64,000 bases of DNA from Apiotrichum sp. Y4204 (taxonomy: Eukaryota; Basidiomycota; Tremellomycetes; Trichosporonales; Trichosporonaceae): NCBI GenBank assembly GCA_025531455.1, contig JAMYHL010000034.1, forward strand, positions 1-64,000. Direction: 5' to 3'. Each line of letters opens with the position of its first letter. The stretch's first letter is position 1. The position numbers and the translations under genes were made by a program. The notes under the pieces are model-generated. The model was given only the letters and a program-made list of their open reading frames with translations, was not told where the DNA came from and made no database searches. This document shows positions 35,787 to 47,817 of the stretch, piece by piece.

Positions 35787-37763
35787 GGTGTGCAGAGGAA
35801 AGGGGGGAGTAACGCGTGAGGAGGGGGGGCTGGTGCGCGGGGCTGTCTAGACAGGTAGGGTATCGAGTCGTGAGAATGGAGCTTGGGGTTGAGGAAGTGG
35901 TTGTGGATGATGATTCTTGTCGTTGTTGATGATGTTCGTTCAAGTGTGCTTGATGCCTCAAACGTCAGCGTCCGCTGCCGCGAACACATTGAGCGCGACG
36001 CAAGCGTTTGGAGGTGTTAGGTAATGTCACGTGACAATCACGTTTGGATTGTTCAGGTATTTGTATATTTTGTATATTCTGATATTTGATTTTCGAGATT
36101 GCATGACTCTTGGGGGACGCGTTTTGCACTTCTCTTGTCGCGCTCAGTGTCGCCGTCATCGTCGCCATCGTCATTGACGAAACTCTTGATAGCTATCCGT
36201 CAAGTTCACAATCCACTGAGTGGACCTTCCCGGGTAGCAAAATGGCTTCCAAACTCGTGTACTGTTGCGCTCGATAGCCCGACATTCCATCACAGCTGTC
36301 TCATAATCTCACACCTCATCGTCATTGATGCGTATCCTTGCGCTCTACTCTCCCAATCGCTGTTCTTGGCTCGTCGGTCATGTCTTGCTCCTGTTTGTGC
36401 ATGACGTAGATTCTCACGATGGGACTGCAGTTGTCAAAGATAAATGTCGTTGCCACACTCGCCTCCCACATCTCACGGAGCACTCTCAGCCACCCCGATA
36501 TCCGGCGGCGGCCGTATCGGCGTCCTCTTGCCGAACCCCGATGGAATGCGGAACAGACAATTCATACACAACAAGCAAAGTGACAGATTAGACACTGGGA
36601 TTGCTATCTACTACACTACTACTGCTACCACTGTATCGGCGCAGCTCGAGCTCGCACCAGCCACCAGCCACCTGCCACCCCACATGCGGGCCATCGACTC
36701 GGCTGGCCAGACTCCCTTTTCCGGACTCGCCGCCCGTGGGGGCCCAGGCGATCGATGGCGGCCGGAGCCCGGACACCAAGAGTGCAAAATTTATTTCTGG
36801 CGCCGTTAGTCAGCACAACAGCTAAAGTCATCAGTTATGCATCAGGTGGCAAGTGCACGGCAAGTGCAGCAGCATACGCTCAAGCATAGTCTAGATCTGC
36901 ATGTAAGGGATGCACAGAGCCCGTCTGCATATCTGCATTGCACGCACTGTTTGCACTGTACCGCTTGAGAGAGAGTTGCCGAGTACCGGTGGCCACAAGC
37001 ACCCAGGCCGGGCGGAGCAATCACAGTCCGCGTATTAATGGACAGTCAAAGTGACACCCCGCACAAGCGGTGGCTACCAACTTTTTTTTTTTTGGCTCTG
37101 TCGTGTGAGGTGCATTATGAACCGAAAAGAGCGAGATTAGAAACTAACTAATCCATTCATCTAATCGCCCGGGAAAGTCATTATGATCATCTGTAATTCC
37201 CCTTTTGCCCTTTTCCCTGTCTCGGCTTTGTTGCCGTTGTTGCCGGGCTGCGCCGGGCCTTGCGCGGCCGCAATGCGGCACAAACTCGCTCTCTGGCTGT
37301 GCGCTGTACGTCGCCTGGGCAAAAGACCTACCTCGACCTCGGCTCGGCGCTCCTCTTCAATGTACACCACCCCTCTCTCAACCTTGTCATTTCTCGCCAG
37401 CCTTGTTGTCACCAGCATAGATCCTAGACGCGATACCGACACGCACACACACTCGCAACACTCGCAATCTCGCCCTTATCACCCTCAGCACGAGTCGACG
37501 CGCACAGCCTCACACCAAAGTTCTCCGATAGCCCGATAGATAGGAGCTCGCCGGGAGTCGGACGCCACCGCGAGACTTTTTCTTCGAGGACTCGAGCACC
37601 GCGACGAGACTCGTCCCTTACCGCCCGCCGTGGCCAGTAACCTGCACCAGTAACCAGCCCTTGGTCAAACGACGTCTGGGTCTCCATCTCAGAGTGCTTT
37701 CTCACACCCCTTCCTCACCCTCCCCACCCGCCCCATCTCTCCCCCATACTCCCCCTCCTCGGT
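35787..37763. promoter_or_regulatory. Long divergent intergenic region PRE8/LEU5
   Basis: About 2 kb separates two divergent starts. The first 250 bp form the PRE8 upstream region. The middle (about 36100-37150) is unannotated, with a T-run at about 37081-37093. The last 100 bp before LEU5 are C/T-rich. I looked for a PACE-type proteasome control element (GGTGGCAAA) near PRE8 and did not find a perfect copy. No gene is supported in the middle. Confidence 0.5.
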
Positions 37764-39452
37764 ATGGCATCCCACACCAGCACCGGGGAGCAGCCGATGC
37801 GCGAGGTCAAGGTGCCCGCCGTGGGCGAGGCGGGCGCCGGCCCCGCGACGATAGCCCGGTTGTGGCGCGAACACCGCCACCGCGTGCGGACGGACAAGAA
37901 GAGCTGGGACTACAGTGAGTGCCGAGCTCGCGTGAGCGGAGAGTCCGAGGCCGAGGTCAGAGGGTTTAGGGATACTGGAGGCTGGGCAGTGCTCTGTCTT
38001 GCACCCTTTCGTTGCGCCTTGCTCTCTCCGCTTCCCTTACCTGCGCCCCGCGCCCCGCGGTCGCATGCGTGCAGAGTTGCTGACTTGCAGCCATTACGAG
38101 TGGTGTCGTTGGTGGTATCGCGGGCTGTGTGGTGAGTACCAGCAAGCGAGGTGCTCGCTGCAACGAAGTCTATGGCGAGATGTCTAACGTTTAGGCAAAG
38201 ACAGCTATCGCGCCGCTCGACCGCGTCAAGATTCTCTTCCAGACCAGTAATGCGGACTACAAGAAGTGGGCTGGTGGGTATCAGGAGAGCGGCACCTCCA
38301 GTGTTTGCAATGGCTCGCATCTTGGCGACCGCTCCCCCCGTCCTCGCGTCCCTCGTCGCGACCGCCGCTGACCGCAGGCACACCCGCCGGCCTCCTACAT
38401 GCCACAAAACACATATACGAGACGGCCGGCATGCGTGGCCTCCTCCAGGGCCACTCGGCAACACTACTGCGTGTGTTCCCGTACGCGGGGATCAAGTTTT
38501 TGTTCTACGACTGGATTGAGAAGGTGAGTAGCTGACGAGTTGGAGATTGTGGGGTAAGACTCGGGCGATCACATTATTGTTCAATCAATGTGACGCGTTC
38601 CGGTGGCCCGACGGCTCCCTGCTCCGGCTCGGCTGCAGTTCGCGCTGCTCGATTCACGAGCGCATCTCTCCGCAGCTGCTGACGGCAGCGCCTCATCCCA
38701 ACACCGGACATGGCCACTCCGGGCCGGTTCTTTGTTTCCGGCGCATCCTCTGGCGTCGCCGCCGTGATGCTCACGTACCCGATGGAGCTGATCCGCGTGC
38801 GCATGGCGTACTCGACCTCGCCGTCGCACCGCCCGACATTGCGCGAGGCAATAGGCGCAGTGTACCAGGAGGCGCGGGCGGCGTCCAAAACCGCAGCCGA
38901 GGCGACGGGCAGCGAGGTCTCGGCGTTCACCCGCCGCAATCCGTTGTACCCCTTCTACCGCGGGTTCAGCATCACGCTGCTCGGAATGATCCCATACGCG
39001 GGAGTCAGCTTTCTCACGTACGGCACGCTCAAGCGCCACCTCCCGTCCTACGTCCCGTACCTCGCCTCGCACCCGACCACCCGTGATCTCACGTGCGGCG
39101 CGGTCGCCGGCCTCGTCTCCCAGACGTGCTCGTATCCGTTCGAAGTCGTCCGCCGCCGCATGCAGGTCGGCGGCGTCCGCGGCGGGCCCGGCATGAACTG
39201 GCGCCAGGCAGTAAACGCCATCTACACCGGTGGCGGATTCCGGGGGTTCTTTGTGGGGTTGACCATCGGATACATCAAGGTCGTCCCTATGACTAGGTGA
39301 GTGGAGTTGGGTGGGGGCAGAAGCTGGGGAGAACGCGTGATTCCGGCTTCTACTTGGCCCTTCTCTAACCCAGTGCTCTATGCCCTGTCCGCTAACGCCG
39401 CAGCATATCATTCGCGACATGGCAGTTCTTGAAGCGCTTGTTGGAGTTGTAG
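37764..39452 (+). CDS. LEU5: Mitochondrial carrier, Leu5-type (coenzyme A transporter)
   Basis: Leu5/SLC25A42-type carriers move coenzyme A across the inner mitochondrial membrane. Six exons, 37764-37914, 38091-38131, 38195-38273, 38378-38523, 38689-39296 and 39404-39452, encode 357 residues. The three carrier repeats each show the signature: PLDRVK at 71-76, PMELIR in repeat two and PFEVVR in repeat three. GLLQGHSATLLRVFPYAGIKF and FYRGFSITLLGMIPYAGVSF are the second-helix boxes of repeats one and two. The RRRMQVGG motif after repeat three and the C-terminal SISFATWQFLKR fit the Leu5 subgroup. Repeat two carries an insertion (about residues 205-225) also common in this subgroup. Substrate assignment rests on family resemblance only. 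Confidence 0.9.
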
Positions 39453-39596
39453 CAACAGCATATCACATCCATATGCATCAGTTTTAGATCTCAAATGCAT
39501 GTTATGGACATGGGACTAAGGATCTGGACAAGGTGATTCCGATGACGGCATGGGTCGTGCGCCCACGCGCCACGGCTATGCTAATGTCTCTTTCTC

Positions 39597-41777
39597 TCAA
39601 GCGGCGTCGATGATCGCAAAGTCCTCGTCGTCATCAATGACCACCGCCTCCTCAACTTTACGCTTCTTCGTTGCGCGCTCCGCGGGCTCCTCTGCTGCGC
39701 GCTTCTTCGCCGATGGCGGTGGGGAGATAGCCTCGGGCAGGGGCGACGATGGCGGCGACGGCTCCTTCGGCGGGACAGGTGGCCTGAGCGCCAGCGTCGG
39801 CGGCTGCTCGGGGAAGACGAGCGGCTCGGCGCCGGGCGCAGTGATGCAAAAGTGGATGGGGCGGTACTTGTCGTCCTCGTCCATGAGGGTGATCATCTTG
39901 CCGCGGGCGACGCCGAGGTCCTCGAGCGTGCGGTCGTGGTTATCGTCAAAGTCCGGGTCGGCAAGCACGCGTGCGCCCTCGAGGACAGACACCTCCATTT
40001 CGTCATCGCCCAGTGCCGGCGCAAGCCACGCCTTTGCGCGCTCGAGGAAGTCGCCCAGCGTGACTTGCAGATCAACCTTGAGCGGGACGTACGTGTCGCG
40101 GCATACTGGGCAGGTGGGCTTCGGGAGACCGAGCGACTCGCTGCCGAGCGGCTTTGTCGGGACGGTCTGGATGAATGGAATCTTGGCGTCCGCATAGTCG
40201 CCCTTGAGGAAAACGAGCGCCTGCATGACCACCAGGCCGGCGACGACGGCGTTCGTCGTCGCGATCGCTGGGATGATGTTTCCAGCCATCTCTGTTGGGT
40301 TAGTCCACAACGGATTGGCCACCCACCCTTGACCTGGAACCTCGTGCGTGTTGGGATACGGTAGGCTGTTGCGCGGAGGTTGGCGACGGCGAGCACAAAG
40401 TCGAGGGTATCGTCATCATCCTTGTCAAAGCTGAGAGACACATCTGGGTGAGCTATCGCACGCGCCGAGAGGCGGCGGCATGCGTCGACGAAGATCTCAA
40501 GATTCTCCTTGAGCGTGAGCTCCCTCTGGTCCTTGAGTGTTGATGTGCTGCTGCCATTCGTGCTTGCGCCATTGGCTGGGGCGCCATTCGCAGGAGCTCG
40601 AGGGGGAGGAGCCTCGAACGTGCCGTCCATGATCGCGTCATAGTCGAGGGGGACGGGCTTGATGCGCCCCTCGACCTTCCACATGTCCTCCATAGCCAGA
40701 AGCCGGTTGATGTCCTCATGGAATACCTGGTGTGAGCTATGGCAGAATTCTGGAAAGCTCACCTTGCGGAATACCCGCTGGGGACCGTCCTCCTCGCCGA
40801 GCATACGGCGCACTTCGCGGAATGCTGCGGCCTCTTTCTTCAGGTTCTCAATCTCTTCCGCTGCAGGTCAGAAACGAAGTCTCCGTGCACCTACCATTCT
40901 CGCCCTCGGCCTTGGCCTTGTCGAGCTCGGCCTCGTCGAGCTCCTCGTCGTCCTCGCCAAAGAGCTTGCTGAATGTCAGCAATGATCACACTCCACACAT
41001 ACCCAAAGAGATAGCTTTTGCCCCAGACGATGCAGTGGATCGGCTCGCTCGGCGTCGCACGAATTGTGCATACCGGGAAGCTCTTCGCCACCTTCTTCGG
41101 CTGGCAATCGTAACACTCGTAGACGTCCTGTCCTCGTCAGCTCCATCCGTAGGACACTGGCGAGCTCACCTTCTTGATGGGCCACACCTGGCCAATGTAT
41201 CCCGCCGTGCCCGACTCAATAAGGGGCACACCGGCCGCCTGGCAAAGACGGTTGACATGCCTGCGGGCATCTGAGCGTTAATGAGGCTCGGTACCTTGCA
41301 ACGCACCAACATTGTCGAGGGCACTGAGCACAAGACCAAACTTGGCGATCCAGTCGACATCATTCTCCGTGTCCTTGACGTTACCGTGCCGCGCGTGAAT
41401 GTTGATCCCCGAGGAAGGGTTAAAGTGCCGCGCGGTGGCGGCGGCCACGAGCGCCTTGGACTTGCCAATGTCCGGCTTGCGGAAAAGGAACTGGCGGTTC
41501 AGGTTCGAGAGGTCGATGGTGTCCAGGTCGATCTGAGATTATGGTCAGCACGAGGGCCGCGAAAAGGCCAGGTGATCGCAAATAACTCACAATCTCGATG
41601 TTGGCGAACCCGACGAGCACGAGGTTCTTCACTGACATTAGCTGCTTCGCAAATCGTCAGCTACTCACAGAGCTCGCAGCCGATACCGCCTGCGCCGACG
41701 ACGAGGATTGGAGTGGTGCGGACCTTTGCGAAGAGCTCCTTGCCGAGGATAGCCTCGGCGCTGGATAGACGGCCCAT
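39597..41777 (-). CDS. UBA2: SUMO-activating enzyme catalytic subunit Uba2
   Basis: Uba2 with Aos1 adenylates SUMO and forms a thioester with it. Nine exons, 41669-41777, 41591-41631, 41307-41532, 41170-41270, 41003-41127, 40895-40968, 40763-40860, 40327-40726 and 39597-40291, encode 622 residues. The nucleotide loop GAGGIG is at 28-33, followed by [22 protein letters not shown]. The zinc cysteines are Cys164/Cys167 (ECYDC) and Cys452/Cys455 (CPVC), and the catalytic Cys179 lies in [35 protein letters not shown] marks the return of the adenylation fold. A ubiquitin-like domain follows, then a Pro-rich, basic tail (TKKRKVEEA) that probably carries a nuclear signal. The tail ends in an acidic stretch, [10 protein letters not shown], which may be a SUMO-interacting motif. 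The gene is divergent from ERB1. Confidence 0.96.
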
Positions 41778-42547
41778 GGTGTGAGAGTGGGTGGAAGAGA
41801 GTTGTTGAGAATGAGGAGGAAGGAAGATGATATGAGTAGGAAGAAGTAGTCAAGTTGACGAGGATAATGATGAAAGGGAGAGAAACTGTGTTTGCTTTGC
41901 CTTCCCCCCACCTCCCATCACTCCCATACTCCCATCTTTCATCTTTGCTCATCATTCCGGCGCCCTCCACCATACATTCATCTCCCAGCTCCATCACATT
42001 TCTCTCACGCGCAACGCGCTGACTGACCCACAATGCGATCATCACCCAAGCTCATCTCGCGTGAGGCGCGGCGCGTCCGTCAACAATCTCTGCAATCTAT
42101 CCTTTATATGGTCCACCCCCGGCCGAGAGCGGAGGTTCATGTCATGCGATCGGCACGAGTACCATTCGGCGCCCCCAGGTTCCAGGTCCCAGACCTCACA
42201 GGCATCAGCCCTTTTGCCACCCAGTTACCATTGTTCTGCTCGATGGGTTCTCCTTTATATGCATGGAGAGTAGATGTAACTTTACTGAGAAGCTGCATGC
42301 ACCTCACAAACCTCTATTCTCGTACTCCTGAGGAATACAATTTCTCACAGCCTATCTGATATGAAGCCCCGTCAGCGCTCTGTCGGCGATACCGGCGATA
42401 CCGCCCTCCACTCCGCGTGGCGTCCTTCCGGTGGAGGTCTCAAGATTTTGAATCTGGCAGTGTCCACTACGAGCATCACCCAGCATAAGCCAGCATCAGC
42501 AACATATGGCCAACATCTGACACCTCTCACAACACACATCGACCACC
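41778..42547. promoter_or_regulatory. Bidirectional promoter region UBA2/ERB1
   Basis: This 770-bp interval lies between divergent start codons. The UBA2-proximal 250 bp are purine-rich on the plus strand (pyrimidine-rich in the direction of UBA2). The ERB1-proximal part is mixed. No element I can name with confidence is present. Confidence 0.5.
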
Positions 42548-45114
42548 ATGCCCGCCCGTACCGCCGCCGGGCCGTCGCGCACAAAGGCGCAGCCGAAGCC
42601 TGTGCCAAAGCCGAAAACGGTCCGCCCCGCTGTCACTCCCGCGCCGCGGACGAGCCGGAAGCGCGCAGCGAGCGAGTCGCCCGACGAGGACGAGTTTGCG
42701 GAGCTCGAGGGCGACCTCGAGGTCTCTGATGAGGGCGAGGGAGAGGACGATGACGATGATGAGGAGGAGGATGAGTTTCCGGAACTCGACAGCGGGTCGG
42801 AGCTCGGTGACCTTGGTGAGGATGAGGAGGATGATGAGGACGAGGAGGACAGCAGCGATGAGGAGCTGCTCGATGACGAGGATGACGGTTCCGAGTCGGG
42901 ATACAACTCGTCCGACATTGAGAGGATGTACGGCTCCTCTCCCGACAGCTCGATTCTCGCCTCGCCGTCTAGCGGGACACGCGAGCTCGACGCCGACGAG
43001 CGGCTGTCGCGCCTGATCAAGCGCAACACTGTCAAGCCGGACGACAGCATTGGCGCCGAGGGCCAGCTCTCGCACGCGAAGGAGGGCAAGGGGAAGCTTG
43101 TTCCGTCAAAGCTTGTTCCCGGCGGATACAGGCGCGAGTATGACGAGATTGAGGCGGGGTACGGCTCCGAGTCGTCGACCGAGGACAACCCGAATACGAT
43201 CGGCAACGTCCCGATCGAGTGGTACGACGACCTGCCGCACATTGGCTACGACGTGGATGGGCGCAAGATCTTTCGACCGGCCAAGGGCGACGAGCTCGAC
43301 AAGTTCCTCGCGAACACGACTGACATTGCGGCGTGGACGTCCGCCGAGGACAAGCTCATGCAGCGCAATGTCACGCTCTCCGACAAGGAGCTGGATATTA
43401 TCCGCCGTATCGTGCAGGCCGAGAACCCCGACGCCGACTTTGACCCGTACCAGGACACGATCGAGTGGTTTACCGGCAAGGGCCAGGAGCGCGTCATGCC
43501 GCTGTCTGCTGCGCCGGAGCCGAAGCGCCGTTTCGTACCATCCAAGTGGGAGCACGCAAAGGTGGGCTAAACGAGTAACGAATGAGTTCTAACCCTCAGG
43601 TGATGAAGATTGTCAAGGCGATCCGCGAGGGTCGTATTGTTCCTGGCAAGCCGGCAGCTCAGAAGCCGACAGTATACGGCATCTGGTCCGACTCGGACCA
43701 GCCGCACAAGGAGCACGCGATGTACATGCCTGCGCCGCAGCTTCCCCCGCCGCAGACCGCCGAGTCGTACAACCCGCCAGAGGAGTATGTCCCAACAGCC
43801 GAGGAGCGCGCGGAGTGGGAGGCGCTCGACAAGGAGGACCGCAAGACAGACTTTTTGCCGGCAAAGTACGACGCGCTCCGTCTGGTGCCCGGGTACAAGA
43901 ACCTGGTGCAGGAGAAGTTCGAGCGCTGTCTGGACCTGTACCTCGCGCCGCGTACGCGCAAGGTCAAGCTCAACATCGACCCGGAGAGCCTCATTCCCAA
44001 GCTCCCCGCCCCGCGCGAGCTGCGCCCCTTCCCAACTACCCCGTGCGTGCAGTACCGTCACCCTGGAAACACCCGCGTGCGTTCCGTCAGCTTGTCGCCC
44101 AAGGGCGACTTCCTCGCTTCTGGATCCGAGGACGGCGTCGTGCGCGTGTGGGACGTCGCGACTGGCCGCGAGGTGTGGCGCTGGAACCTCAAGGGCGGAG
44201 CGGTGCAGCACGTCGCATGGAGCCCGAACCCCGACGAGGCGCTCATCTCTGCTCTCGTTGAGGGCCGTATCGCGGTTCTCTCGCCACTCGCACTTGTCGC
44301 TCCGGCCGTCGCCGCCGAGACCCTCACCCACGCCAACACCGGATACTCCACTTCGGCAGCAACCACCAAGATCGGCGCCGGCAAGGACATCAAGGGCACC
44401 GAGGCGATCAAATGGACGCGTCCCTCCGAGACTGCTCGCGAGCGCGGCGAGCTCGTGTACATCGACGTCCCCGGCACACCGAAGCAGGTGACATGGCACC
44501 GCAAGGGCGACTACTTTGCGACTGTGGCTGCGGACGCGCAGAACAAGGCGGTCCTGATCCACCAGCTGGGCAAGCACGCGACGCAGGCGCCGTTCCGCAA
44601 GACGCAGGGCACGGTGCAGCGCGTGGCATTCCACCCCTCCAAGCCGTGGTTCTTTGCCGCGACACAGCGGTACGTGCGGGTGTACGACCTCGCGGCGCAA
44701 AAGCTCGTGCGCACACTCCAGACCGGCCTCAAGTGGATCTCTTCGATGGACGTCCACCCGGGAGGCGACAACCTCATTGTGGGGAGCTACGACAAGAAGC
44801 TGGCGTGGTTTGACATGGATCTCGGAAACAAGCCGTTCAAGACGCTGCGGTACCACACGCGCGCGCTGCGGTCCGTCGCGTTCCACCCGACGCTCCCGCT
44901 CTTCGCCTCGGCCTCGGACGACGGCACGATCCACGTCTTCCACGCAACAGTCTACGCGGACCTCAACCAGAACCCGCTCATCGTCCCGCTCAAGATCCTC
45001 CGCGGGCACCGTGTCACGGACACGCTCGGCGTCCTCGACCTCCGCTGGCACCCCGAGAAGCCGTGGCTCGTGTCCTCGGGCTCGGACGGCGAGTGCCGTC
45101 TCTGGTGTTCGTGA
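42548..45114 (+). CDS. ERB1: Ribosome biogenesis protein Erb1 (BOP1)
   Basis: Erb1 works with Ytm1 and Nop7 in the PeBoW complex in maturation of 27S pre-rRNA and the 60S subunit, in the nucleolus. Two exons, 42548-43561 and 43600-45114, separated by a 38-nt intron, encode 842 residues. The N-terminus is basic, followed by an acidic Asp/Glu block (about residues 40-120). The BOP1NT domain contains NTIGNVPIEWYDDLPHIGYD and DPYQDTIEWFTGKGQERVMP, then KIVKAIREGRI, YNPPEEYVPTAEE, and PGYKNLVQEKFERCLDLYLAP. Seven WD40 repeats fill the C-terminal half, ending WLVSSGSDGECRLWCS. Both halves are full-length. This is one of the least ambiguous genes here. Confidence 0.97.
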
Positions 45115-45421
45115 TAGATGGGTTTCATTGTATTCTATGCATTTGGTATTGGACAATTGGAGATTGGAACGCGCTAGGGTGGAGAATACTCGCCGTGGTG
45201 ACGCCTCTGGTCGTGTGCCGCACCTCCGCTTCTCAGCAAGTCTGTAAGGTGTCTGCCAAGGTTGCAAGAGAAGTTGCTGAGTAATTGGAGCCTAAAAACG
45301 ACGCGGCAGGCCGGCGATCTGCAAAATCTCGACACTTCACGACTCTAGGTCACATACTGTAAATAGACAAGAGCAGTATACGACATCCTCGTCTCTCATT
45401 GCATATGTATCCAAATTAAGA

Positions 45422-45605
45422 CTCCCAGGCTGGCTGAGTGGTACCATTTGTTGTTTTCTGTGTCATTCCCCAGTCGATAGCCCGGTTCGAATCCCGGCAA
45501 GGGTGGTCTAAACCTCCGGGGCCCCGTGCGTTAATAGCCCGTGCGGGAAACGATGGGGGGAGGGAGAATACCTTTTTGGCCTGGCGTCGGGACGCGACTG
45601 ATTTT
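45422..45605 (+). ncRNA. tRNA-like/SINE-like element, copy 1
   Basis: The segment carries an A-box-like TGGCTGAGTGG at 45431-45441, a perfect B box GGTTCGAATCC at 45484-45494, and a T5 run at 45573-45577 that could end Pol III transcription, giving a transcript of roughly 150 nt. Downstream of the B box is an inverted motif, GTGCG...CGTGCGGG. It does not fold as a standard tRNA: the T stem has a central C-C mismatch and I find no 7-bp acceptor stem. A second, diverged copy lies 840 bp away. It may be a tRNA-derived SINE or a duplicated small RNA gene. Confidence 0.55.
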
Positions 45606-45622
45606 CACTTTTATCAGGATCG

Positions 45623-45654
45623 GCAGTGGCGCAGTGGCGCAGTGGCGCAGTGGC
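45623..45654. repeat. Short GCAGTGGC tandem repeat
   Basis: Four copies of a 9-bp GCAGTGGCG unit stand head to tail about 45 bp after the tRNA-like element. It may be an unstable tail of that element, but copy 2 lacks it. Confidence 0.85.
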
Positions 45655-46263
45655 AAATTGCAAGATCCTCTGACATCGCCGACACGCGCATGATAGACAG
45701 GATCTCCACAGCGCTTTCAGTCAGGAGCGAGCCGCTTCCTAGCCTGAGTGATAAGTCTTCTGCATTGTTCCGCATCTCTGCACTCGTCGCACTCAGCCGC
45801 GTGCACATATGCGCACATACACTTTATACCATCAGCGCTGGACCTCCACAGCGTGCACCGGTGTGCTTGCGATGCCACCAATGGGACGGTCTGACATCAG
45901 AAAGGAAGGCCTTGCACGGACTTACACCTGCCAGAGCTGGAACTCGATCCGTAGGGCGCTGGTGGAGCCGGCGGGTTGGGGGCATTGGACGGACTCGCAA
46001 ACCTTGCTGAACGGTTGGAAGGAGGAGGATTCGCTGGAGATTGGTACGCCTGTCTCCACTCGTGTTGGACCTCTGGAGGCGTGTACGCGGTGGCGGCGGC
46101 TGCTCAGGAGTATTGTAGTAGACGTGTGGGACAGTAGCTGCACACTCCCATATTGCATATCGCAGAATTGAAGGCCACAAAGGCTGTCAAGCTGTCGACA
46201 ATTATGCCCCCAAGACGGACGGCAGACGCTAATGTCACACACCGCTTCACCCAGACAGTATTA

Positions 46264-46470
46264 TTCCCGGGCTGGTTGAATGGATACCACTTGTTGTTTC
46301 TGTACAGTATCACTCTCCAGCCGATCACCCAGTTCGAATTCCGACCAAGGTGGTTACAACCTCCGGGGGCCCGTGCGTTTACGCCCGTGCGGGAAACGAA
46401 GGAGGGAGGGAATAATACTTTTTGGCATGCCATGGGCCATGGGGGACGTGACTGACTTTGTGCACTCGAA
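46264..46470 (+). ncRNA. tRNA-like/SINE-like element, copy 2
   Basis: This copy aligns with copy 1 over about 180 bp, including the A-box region (TGGTTGAATGG, 46273-46283), the B-box region (GTTCGAATTCC, 46332-46342), the ACCTCCGGGG block, the CCCGTGCGGGAAACGA block and a T5 run at 46419-46423. Both internal boxes are more diverged from consensus than in copy 1. I see no target-site duplication. Conservation of both boxes and the T-run suggests the copies share a Pol III origin. Confidence 0.5.
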
Positions 46471-46798
46471 CCCATGTTCCTGCCCACAAAGCCAACCGGG
46501 CCAGCCCTCATGCGCCCTCACACATTCCTGCTATAAAATGCGCCCAACATCTCCATGTTGTTTCTACTTCGCCCATCTCGTAACGTTTTTCTTTCTTCTC
46601 CGTTCTCTTTGTCTATTCTTCGTCGGTTCTGGTATTGTTTTGTTTACTCCTTCTGTATCATCCCGTTGTACCCTCTAGTCTTCCTGTCCACCGCGATCCC
46701 ACCCGTCCGTTCGTTCGTTCCGTCCCATCCCTCTCCCTTCCGCCTGGCTCCTTCCTTTCCTTCATCGTTCAGAGCATTCAGGTTGTTGGGCTTGCACC

Positions 46799-47649
46799 AT
46801 GCCCATACGGAACAAGCATCTGAAGCCTAAGGGCCGGGCACCTCACCGTCGCAGCGCGGAGTACGCAAAAGAGGACCGTCGTCTTCAAGCCCCGCCACCC
46901 AGCACTCGCAAGGCTGCTACCCGCACGGACCCAGCTCCGCCGGCAGCAGCGGTTCCACCCGCCTCCCAACCAGCGCGTCCAACCAAGCGTCCCCTGCCTT
47001 GGTCAACGTGGCCGCAGGTCCACCCCCCTCTTATCCACCCCGACCGTAAACTGCCCACCCTCGGCCCCCAAGTTCGCGACGTGCCCATCAAGGATATTCC
47101 CCACTTCCCACTGCCACCTCTTCCCGAGATCACCCAGCCCGTCTGGACAGTGCGGGTCTTCTACTTGTGGAACAATGTAAACGCGCGGTCCAGCAATCCG
47201 ATCGAGCTCCCCGGACACGGTCTATGGTATTTCATCGCGTCGCGAGTGTTGACCAACACATTCTTGGAGCTACCGGCATTTGTTCGGATGGTACGCAACC
47301 AGTTTGATGTCGCTGACCACAGGACCTGCTTGATTACCTCAACTGCACTGAGCTCAAGGCACTGCTCTGCCGTCGGGCTGGACTCCCAAGACTGCTGCCA
47401 GACCAAAAATTCGCGTCGACAAAGCCCATGCAAGCTGGCCTTATTGCTTCCTATCTCTACGGTGTCGCTGAATCGACTCGGTGCCTCAACACGGCAGATC
47501 TCTGGATCGGTAAACTTCTTCGTCCCCTCCTTCCCTTCTTTGTGGAGCACGTCATTGCCCACGTTATCGAGAGCCCCACCCTCACTCTTTCCCCGCACGA
47601 AATCGCCCAACTGCGTCACGCCGCCAGAGAGGCCAGGACGCGCGTCTAG
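46799..47649 (+). CDS. Orphan basic/proline-rich protein
   Basis: I do not recognise the family. Two exons, 46799-47290 and 47323-47649, flank a 32-nt intron (GTACGC donor, CTGACCACAG end) and encode 272 residues in phase 0. Residues 1-65 are basic and Ala/Pro-rich with an RNKHLKPKGR start. Residues about 66-115 are proline-rich. The remainder looks globular and contains LWYFIASRVLTNTFLELPAF, DLLDYLNCTELKALLCRRAG and an amphipathic C-terminus. Splicing restores a continuous hydrophobic pattern across the junction, which supports the model. The neighbouring Pol III-like repeats and the orphan status suggest a lineage-specific gene. Confidence 0.68.
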
Positions 47650-47817
47650 AACAATAATGTCCGTAGCGCAATAGTGCACTTGTTACCTATTTAACGACCA
47701 CCCATACGAGATGTAACGCCCGTGCGAGACTACGCAAGACGTAGCCCCCACCCTCAACATTGTCCATGGATTACAATGCATCGAACAACTAATGTGAGAT
47801 CCTCGCCCGTGAGCGCG

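Larger units (their letters stand above)
45115..46798. other. Intergenic region with two tRNA-like elements
   Basis: This 1.7-kb stretch between ERB1 and an orphan gene holds the two related Pol III-like elements listed separately, an 8-10-bp tandem GCAGTGGC block at 45623-45654, and a segment at about 45900-46180 that is open for about 100 codons on the plus strand without recognisable homology. A long C/T-rich leader (about 46550-46798) precedes the next gene. Confidence 0.6.

Noticed and set aside
43567..45267. A 566-codon minus-strand frame opposite ERB1
   Set aside because: Antisense to complete WD40 repeats; composition is Val/Leu/Arg-rich as expected from reversing GC-biased codons.
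45422..45510. A functional tRNA gene
   Set aside because: The B box is perfect, but the T stem has a mismatch, no acceptor stem pairs, and no anticodon arm can be placed.
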